Source: Pseudomonadota bacterium (GTDB taxonomy: Bacteria > Pseudomonadota > Gammaproteobacteria > Burkholderiales > Burkholderiaceae_B). Taken from it: DNA of 8,407 nt. The stretch covers positions 1 to 8,407 of the forward strand of contig JAEWEV010000006.1 of assembly GCA_023389155.1 (NCBI GenBank), given 5' to 3'. Of the stretch, positions 4,808 to 8,407 are shown piece after piece; positions within the stretch are counted from its first letter, which is position 1; each line of letters begins with the position of its first letter. A model generated the notes under the pieces. That model saw only the letters and a list, made by a program, of their open reading frames with translations. It made no database searches and was not told where the DNA came from. The position numbers and the translations under genes were made by a program.

Positions 4808-6643
4808 TCAGCCGCCTTTTTTGCTTTCCAGCAATTCCCAGCGTTCCAGTTTGGCCAGCAGGGCCTCTTCGATTTCCAGCAGTCGCTCGTGAATGCCCGC
4901 GGCCTTTTCAGGGCCTGCTGCGTACAGATCGGGTTCCGACAGGTGCTGGGTCAGTTCGCTCTGCTCGGTTTCCAGTGCAACAATTTCCTCCGGGATCCGG
5001 TCCAGTTCCTTCTGTTCCCAGGTGGTGATGCGACCGGGTTTGCTGTCCTTGCGTGGCGGCTGGGGTGGCGTTTGTTCCGCCGCAGTCTTGGGCGCTGCTG
5101 GCGCGGTGGCACTGTTCGTATCGGTGTCTTCCCGTGGCTGTATGGATGCCGGTCGCTGAGCCAGCCAGTCATCGTAACCCCCGACATAATCATGCCATTG
5201 TCCATCGCCTTCAAAGGCAATGGTCTGGGTGATCACATTATTCAGAAAGGTGCGGTCATGGCTGACCAGCAGCACCGTGCCGGAAAATTCCTGCAGCAGT
5301 TCTTCCAGCAATTCCAGAGTTTCAATATCCAGATCATTGGTTGGCTCGTCCATGACCAGAATGTTGGCCGGACGCGCGAACAGGCGGGCAAGCAGCAGGC
5401 GGGCGCGCTCACCGCCAGACAGGCTGGAGACGGGTGACTGGGCGCGGGCGGGTGAGAACAGAAAGTCGCCAAGGTAACTCATTACGTGCTTGCGCTGATT
5501 GCCAATCTCGACCCATTCGCTGCCCGGATTGATCACTTCGGTGAGGGCGGCGTTGTCGTCGAGCTGCTCGCGCATCTGATCGAAGTAGGCGATGGAAAGA
5601 TTGGTTCCCAGACGGACAGTACCGCTGTCCGGCTCCAGTTTGCCCAGAATCAGCTTGAGCAGGGTGGTTTTGCCGGCGCCATTGGGTCCGATAATGCCGA
5701 TTCGGTCACCGCGCATGATGGTGCTAGAGTAATCGCGGATGACGGTTTTGTCACCAAAGGTCTTGCTTACGTTCTCCAGTTCGGCGACAAGTTTGCCTGA
5801 ACGCTCTCCGGTGGCCAGGGCAAAGCTGACATTGCCAACCCGCTCCCGTCTGTCGGCACGTTCGCGTCTTAGTTGCTCAAGCCGTTTTACCCGTCCTTCA
5901 TTGCGGGTGCGCCGTGCCTCTACACCTTTGCGGATCCAGACTTCCTCCTGCGCCAGGACTTTGTCGAAACGTTCATTTTGCAGTTTCTCGGCGGCCAGCC
6001 ACTCGGCCTTATGGATTTGCCACTGGCTGAATCCACCCGGGTAGCTGTGCAGTTTGCCGCGATCCAGTTCCACAATACGGGTGGTGACGGCATCCAGAAA
6101 GCGCCGGTCATGAGTGATGACAACGCAGGCTCCGCGATTCTGCAGAATGCGTTTTTCCAGCCAGGCGATGCCCTGGAAGTCCAGGTGATTGGTTGGTTCA
6201 TCCAGCAGTAGCAGATCGGGCTCTTCAACAAAAGCCCGTGCCAGTGCAATGCGCTTGCGGGTACCGCCGGACAGGCCGGCAATGCGGCTTTCCGGATTCA
6301 GCCCCAGATCTTCGATCATGGCGTTGGCGCGGGAGGGGCGCTGCCAGTCTTCGGTACTCAGGAAATCGCCCACGATGGTGTCGTAAATTGTGCTGTCTTC
6401 GGGCAGTTCCGGTTCCTGTTCGACTGTCATGGAGCGCAGGGAACTGAGACGTGCGACGTCGCCGTCATCGGGATCGGCGCGACCGTCCAGAATCCGCAGC
6501 AATGAGGATTTGCCGGCGCCATTGCGACCGATCAGGCCGATACGGTCGCCCTCGGAAATAGTAAGCGATGCATGATCGAGAAGGGCGTGGTGGCCAAAGG
6601 CCAGTTGGGCATTCAGAAGGGTAATGAGGGTATTTGCTGCCAT
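4808..6643 (-). CDS. uup: ABC-F ATPase Uup
   Basis: A 611-residue soluble ABC-F protein with two ATPase domains and no membrane segments. Domain 1 has Walker A GRNGAGKSS (39-47), signature LSGGTRKRIALARAF (124-138) and Walker B LLLLDEPTNHLD (144-155). Domain 2 has GPNGAGKTT (319-327), LSGGERARLLLARLF (408-422) and ILVMDEPTNDLD (428-439). The linker motif EEVWIRKGVEARRTRNEGRVKRL at about 233-255 is typical of the Uup subfamily. After a Pro/Ala/Thr-rich spacer (about 500-535), a charged C-terminal coiled coil (about 540-608) matches the DNA-binding tail of Uup. Family members act on ribosomes or, for E. coli Uup, are linked to precise excision of transposons. The ATG at 6643 gives the normal start; an in-frame TTG at 6682 would add 13 residues. 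No strong Shine-Dalgarno sequence is visible. The gene is divergent from rnpB and its stop abuts the methyltransferase stop. Confidence 0.95.
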   Translation of the reverse strand: MAANTLITLLNAQLAFGHHALLDHASLTISEGDRIGLIGRNGAGKSSLLRILDGRADPDDGDVARLSSLRSMTVEQEPELPEDSTIYDTIVGDFLSTEDWQRPSRANAMIEDLGLNPESRIAGLSGGTRKRIALARAFVEEPDLLLLDEPTNHLDFQGIAWLEKRILQNRGACVVITHDRRFLDAVTTRIVELDRGKLHSYPGGFSQWQIHKAEWLAAEKLQNERFDKVLAQEEVWIRKGVEARRTRNEGRVKRLEQLRRERADRRERVGNVSFALATGERSGKLVAELENVSKTFGDKTVIRDYSSTIMRGDRIGIIGPNGAGKTTLLKLILGKLEPDSGTVRLGTNLSIAYFDQMREQLDDNAALTEVINPGSEWVEIGNQRKHVMSYLGDFLFSPARAQSPVSSLSGGERARLLLARLFARPANILVMDEPTNDLDIETLELLEELLQEFSGTVLLVSHDRTFLNNVITQTIAFEGDGQWHDYVGGYDDWLAQRPASIQPREDTDTNSATAPAAPKTAAEQTPPQPPRKDSKPGRITTWEQKELDRIPEEIVALETEQSELTQHLSEPDLYAAGPEKAAGIHERLLEIEEALLAKLERWELLESKKGG

Positions 6644-6729
6644 AGCGGACTGCGAGCCTGGAAAAACCGGAAAATTGAACAATACGGTTATTGTCTCATT
6701 ATTCCTGTGCTGACCAGCCCTATTGCGTA

Positions 6730-6756
6730 CGCGATGGGTATTATCGCGGTTACAAT
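6730..6756 (+). promoter_or_regulatory. rnpB promoter region with inverted repeat
   Basis: TACAAT at 6751-6756 matches five of six -10 positions and would start transcription near 6763, exactly where helix P1 of RNase P RNA begins. No good -35 box lies upstream. Instead a perfect inverted repeat CGCGAT (6730-6735) / ATCGCG (6743-6748) with a seven-base spacer occupies the -35 and spacer region, where an activator or repressor could bind. On the minus strand GATAAT (6740-6745) could serve as a -10 box for uup. Confidence 0.45.
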
Positions 6757-6762
6757 AACGGC

Positions 6763-7145
6763 GCAGGGAAGGTTGGGCAATCGCGGTACGTCAGTATCGA
6801 GGAACGTCCGGACTCCGAAGGGCAGGATAGCGGCTAACAGCCGTCCGGTGGTTTGCGCCGCCGAGGAACAGGGCCACAGAGACGAGACTGGCGCGCGGGC
6901 TTTACCGCACTGATACGGCGACTTCCGTATGGCGTCATCCGCGAGGATGACAGCGCGCCAGGGTGAAACGCGGTAACCTCTATCCGGAGCAACATCAAAT
7001 AGGCATGCGTGTGATTCGTCACGAAGGGCGGCTCGTCCAAGCATGCGGGTAGATGGCTTGAGTGCCTTAGTAATAAGGTTACCAGAGGAATGATTGCCAA
7101 CCGGGAAACCGGTTTACAGAATCCGGCTTACAGACCTTCCCTGTC
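6763..7145 (+). ncRNA. rnpB: RNase P RNA (bacterial type A)
   Basis: The catalytic RNA of RNase P, which trims the 5' leader from tRNA precursors. Conserved core blocks are present in order: GTCCGGACTCC (6806-6816), GGGCCACAGAGACGAGAC (6871-6888), GGGTGAAACGCGGTAACCTC (6961-6980), CAAATAGG (7007-7014), GAGGAATGATTG (7085-7096) and ACAGAATCCGGCTTA (7116-7130). Helices found by hand: P1 6764-6773/7134-7143 (10 bp), P2 6776-6781/7093-7098, a very short P3 6784-6789/6794-6799, P4 6804-6812/7122-7129, P12 6888-6896/6953-6961, P18 CCTTA-GTAA-TAAGG, and P19 7099-7104/7109-7114 with a GAAA loop. Two oddities, a C-U mismatch in P4 and a branched P12, are described under findings. Ends are set by P1 and may shift by a few bases. 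Confidence 0.96.
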
Positions 7146-7159
7146 TTCTTTATGCCTGT

Positions 7160-7210
7160 GTCGCTAATGTTAATAAATGCTAATAATTATTCAGAACTTA
7201 GCGGCTTTTT
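7160..7210 (+). terminator. Rho-independent terminator of rnpB
   Basis: GTCGCTAA (7160-7167) pairs with TTAGCGGC (7198-7205) over eight positions with one G-U. The stem continues after a one-base bulge as GTT/AAC (7169-7171 with 7195-7197), and further in AATAA/TTATT (7172-7176 with 7187-7191) can pair. Five T's follow (7206-7210). It sits about 15 bases after the end of helix P1 and would separate rnpB from the mraZ operon. Confidence 0.65.
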
Positions 7211-7325
7211 CTGACATTTTCCTGTATTTAATTTTAACTCCCTGATTTTTAAACGAAAAAATTTCGCTTTTTCGGCGACGTTGGCTAAGTCTTTGTTGTG
7301 ATTGATAAAAGTCACCAAATAGAAC
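7211..7325. other. AT-rich spacer before the mraZ promoter
   Basis: About 115 AT-rich bases between the rnpB terminator and the mraZ promoter. I see no gene or strong hairpin. The minus-strand frame that runs through here is the antisense of mraZ carried on into the spacer. Confidence 0.5.
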
Positions 7326-7354
7326 TTGACCATTTGCGCGCATTCACTTAAAGT
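7326..7354 (+). promoter_or_regulatory. Promoter of the mraZ-rsmH (dcw) operon
   Basis: TTGACC (7326-7331, five of six) and TAAAGT (7349-7354, four of six) lie 17 bases apart, the optimal sigma-70 spacing. Transcription would start near 7361, giving a leader of about 33 bases. The downstream half of the -10 box overlaps the first MraZ-type repeat, so repressor binding would block the promoter. Confidence 0.6.
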
Positions 7355-7388
7355 GGGAAAAAGTAGGAATTTGTGCAAATTTGTGGGA
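7353..7388 (+). promoter_or_regulatory. MraZ operator: four decameric repeats
   Basis: GTGGGA (7353), GTAGGA (7363), GTGCAA (7373) and GTGGGA (7383) recur at an exact 10-base period. This is the known layout of MraZ boxes: TGGGN repeats separated by five bases, ahead of mraZ in E. coli. The first and fourth copies are perfect, the second has one change and the third two. The array runs from the -10 box to the ribosome binding site, and the fourth GGGA (7385-7388) is itself the Shine-Dalgarno sequence of mraZ. Autorepression of the operon is the natural inference. Confidence 0.8.
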
Positions 7389-7393
7389 TAAAA

Positions 7394-7825
7394 GTGATAT
7401 TTCAGGGAAACAGTGCGCTCACGCTGGATGCCAAGGGGAGGATGACCATTCCTACCCGGTATCGCGACGCCCTGACCGAAGCCGCAGACGGCGCCCTGAC
7501 GGTCACCCGCAACTTTGATGGTGGATTGCTGATTTACCCGCGACCGGTGTGGGAAGAAAAACGCGAAGCCATTATGGCGTTTCCCATGTCGGCCCGTCAC
7601 GTACAGCGCATGTTGCTGGGTAATGCCCAGGATGTGGAGATCGATGGATCGGGCCGCATTCTGATTGCTCCCGAATTGCGTATGGCGACCAGCATCGTAA
7701 AAGATGTGGTTCTGGTGGGAATGGGAAAGCACTTTGATTTATGGGATGCCACGGTCTTCGCGCAGCAACAGGCACAGGATCTGGCTAAGGGTCTGCCGGA
7801 CAGTCTTGAGCATTTTTCACTGTGA
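7394..7825 (+). CDS. mraZ: Transcriptional regulator MraZ
   Basis: A 143-residue cytosolic DNA-binding protein, the first gene of the division and cell wall (dcw) cluster, which binds the repeats upstream of its own gene as a ring-shaped oligomer. It has the two SpoVT/AbrB-like half domains with the paired DxxGR motifs: LDAKGRMTIPTRYRDAL at 11-27 and IDGSGRILIAPELR at 83-96. The typical FQGNSALTL opening is at residues 3-11. I chose the GTG at 7394 because GGGA lies five bases upstream and it gives the usual N-terminus. No ATG is available there: the frame reads GTG ATA TTT CAG where relatives have ATG TTC CAG. The TTG-type start at 7373 would fall inside the operator. The stop overlaps the rsmH start as TGATG, so translation is probably coupled. 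Confidence 0.95.
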   Translation: MIFQGNSALTLDAKGRMTIPTRYRDALTEAADGALTVTRNFDGGLLIYPRPVWEEKREAIMAFPMSARHVQRMLLGNAQDVEIDGSGRILIAPELRMATSIVKDVVLVGMGKHFDLWDATVFAQQQAQDLAKGLPDSLEHFSL

Positions 7826-8407
7826 TGGCAGAAGCAGGATACGAACACAAACCGGTCTTGTATGAAGAGACCGTCAACGCACTGGTACTTGCTGATTTTC
7901 ACGCCAAATCTGCCGCAGTCAGGCAGTGGGCACCACCCGCAAAGCGCGATGGGGTGTTCGTAGATGGAACTTTTGGTCGGGGTGGGCACAGTCGCCTGCT
8001 GTTGTCCGCCCTGAGCAAAAGTGCACGACTGTTTGTGTTTGACAAGGATCCGCTGGCGATCGAGGCGGCAATGCAGTTGAGCCGTGAAGACGACAGGGTG
8101 ACGGTGATCCATGATGGATTTGCCACCATGGTGCCGGCACTGGCGGAACGGGGTGTGACGCAGATTGATGGCGTCATGATGGATTTAGGCGTTTCATCGC
8201 CACAGATTGATGATGCGTCCAGAGGTTTTTCGTTCATGCGGGACGGCCCGCTGGACATGCGGATGGATACAAGTCGCGGTCAGACTGCCGCGCAGTGGCT
8301 GGCCGAGGCCAGTGTGGACAACATGAAGGAGGTCATTAAATATTATGGCGAAGAACGGTTTGCTTTCCAGATTGCAAAGGCGGTTGATGCTCGCCGCCAA
8401 TCCAGCC
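7825..8407 (+). CDS. rsmH: 16S rRNA m4C1402 methyltransferase RsmH (3' truncated by window)
   Basis: The first 194 codons of RsmH (MraW), which methylates N4 of cytidine 1402 in 16S rRNA using S-adenosylmethionine. Motifs in order: HKPVLYEETV (8-17), the SAM-binding DGTFGRGGHS (48-57), FDKDP (72-76), MMDLGVSSPQIDD (118-130), RGFSFMRDGPLDMRMD (133-148) and YGEERFAFQIAKAV (174-187). The frame runs off the window end with no stop; the full protein is usually 310-370 residues. Between EETV and DGTFG there are about 15 extra residues (roughly 23-40) compared with E. coli-type enzymes; a comparable insert is, from memory, seen in Bordetella. ATG 7825 overlaps the mraZ stop by one base. No strong separate ribosome binding site is visible, as expected with coupled translation. 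Confidence 0.97.
   Translation, partial: MAEAGYEHKPVLYEETVNALVLADFHAKSAAVRQWAPPAKRDGVFVDGTFGRGGHSRLLLSALSKSARLFVFDKDPLAIEAAMQLSREDDRVTVIHDGFATMVPALAERGVTQIDGVMMDLGVSSPQIDDASRGFSFMRDGPLDMRMDTSRGQTAAQWLAEASVDNMKEVIKYYGEERFAFQIAKAVDARRQSS

Noticed and set aside
4889..6447. Several long plus-strand frames opposite uup
   Set aside because: They are antisense shadows of a clear ABC-F gene with intact motifs; none has recognisable features.
6572..7100. Frames on both strands over the rnpB locus
   Set aside because: The region is explained in full by RNase P RNA with matching conserved blocks and helices.
7187..7732. Minus-strand frame of 181 codons
   Set aside because: It is antisense to mraZ and its operator, and rich in His/Gln without domain features.
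7597..8258. Minus-strand frames opposite mraZ and rsmH
   Set aside because: They are shadows of rsmH, which reads through to the window end with all expected motifs.
1..8407. CRISPR array, transposon ends, attachment sites or tRNA genes
   Set aside because: No spaced direct repeats, no transposase-like protein, no terminal inverted repeats and no cloverleaf-forming sequence were found by eye.

Overview
The window reads as chromosome of a betaproteobacterium, most likely family Alcaligenaceae. I base this on the MraZ and RsmH sequences, the extra segment in the RsmH N-terminus that I recall from Bordetella-type proteins, and the beta-type 5S and RNase P RNAs. An Advenella-like genus would fit, but that is a guess from memory. 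Almost everything is housekeeping or ordinary accessory metabolism. I do not see a phage, insertion sequence, CRISPR array, toxin-antitoxin pair or defence system, and no clear candidate for an undescribed system.

Layout. Bases 1-51 are the 3' end of a 5S rRNA, followed by a strong terminator (67-107), so a ribosomal RNA operon ends here. Bases 108-452 hold a 20-bp tandem repeat and a start-less, coding-looking minus-strand frame (187-396) that may be a decayed gene. Next come a LysE/RhtB-type exporter (453-1076, +) and a PhzF-family isomerase-like enzyme (1106-1996, -), facing each other across 29 bp. A SWIB-domain protein gene (2274-2549, -) ends at a bidirectional terminator (2223-2253). 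A 462-bp AT-rich gap follows, and then pyrC (3012-4082, +) and an O-methyltransferase gene (4127-4807, +). The stop codon of the methyltransferase gene directly abuts the stop codon of the ABC-F gene uup (4808-6643, -).

The right end is the best part for regulation and RNA. The RNase P RNA gene rnpB (about 6763-7145, +) can be folded by eye into P1, P2, P3, P4, P12, P18 and P19, with its own promoter and terminator. It carries a change in the highly conserved helix P4 and a branched P12. After its terminator comes the start of the division and cell wall (dcw) cluster: mraZ (7394-7825) and rsmH (7825 to the window end, truncated), whose stop and start overlap as TGATG. Upstream of mraZ is a textbook MraZ operator: four GTGGGA-like elements at an exact 10-bp period. 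It begins at the -10 box and its last element doubles as the mraZ ribosome binding site.

How the genes work together: mraZ and rsmH form the head of the dcw operon under likely MraZ autorepression. pyrC (pyrimidine synthesis) may be cotranscribed with the methyltransferase gene, although a weak terminator lies between them. Uup and RNase P are independent, divergently transcribed housekeeping functions. The exporter and the PhzF-like enzyme could act on related small molecules, but only their position suggests it.
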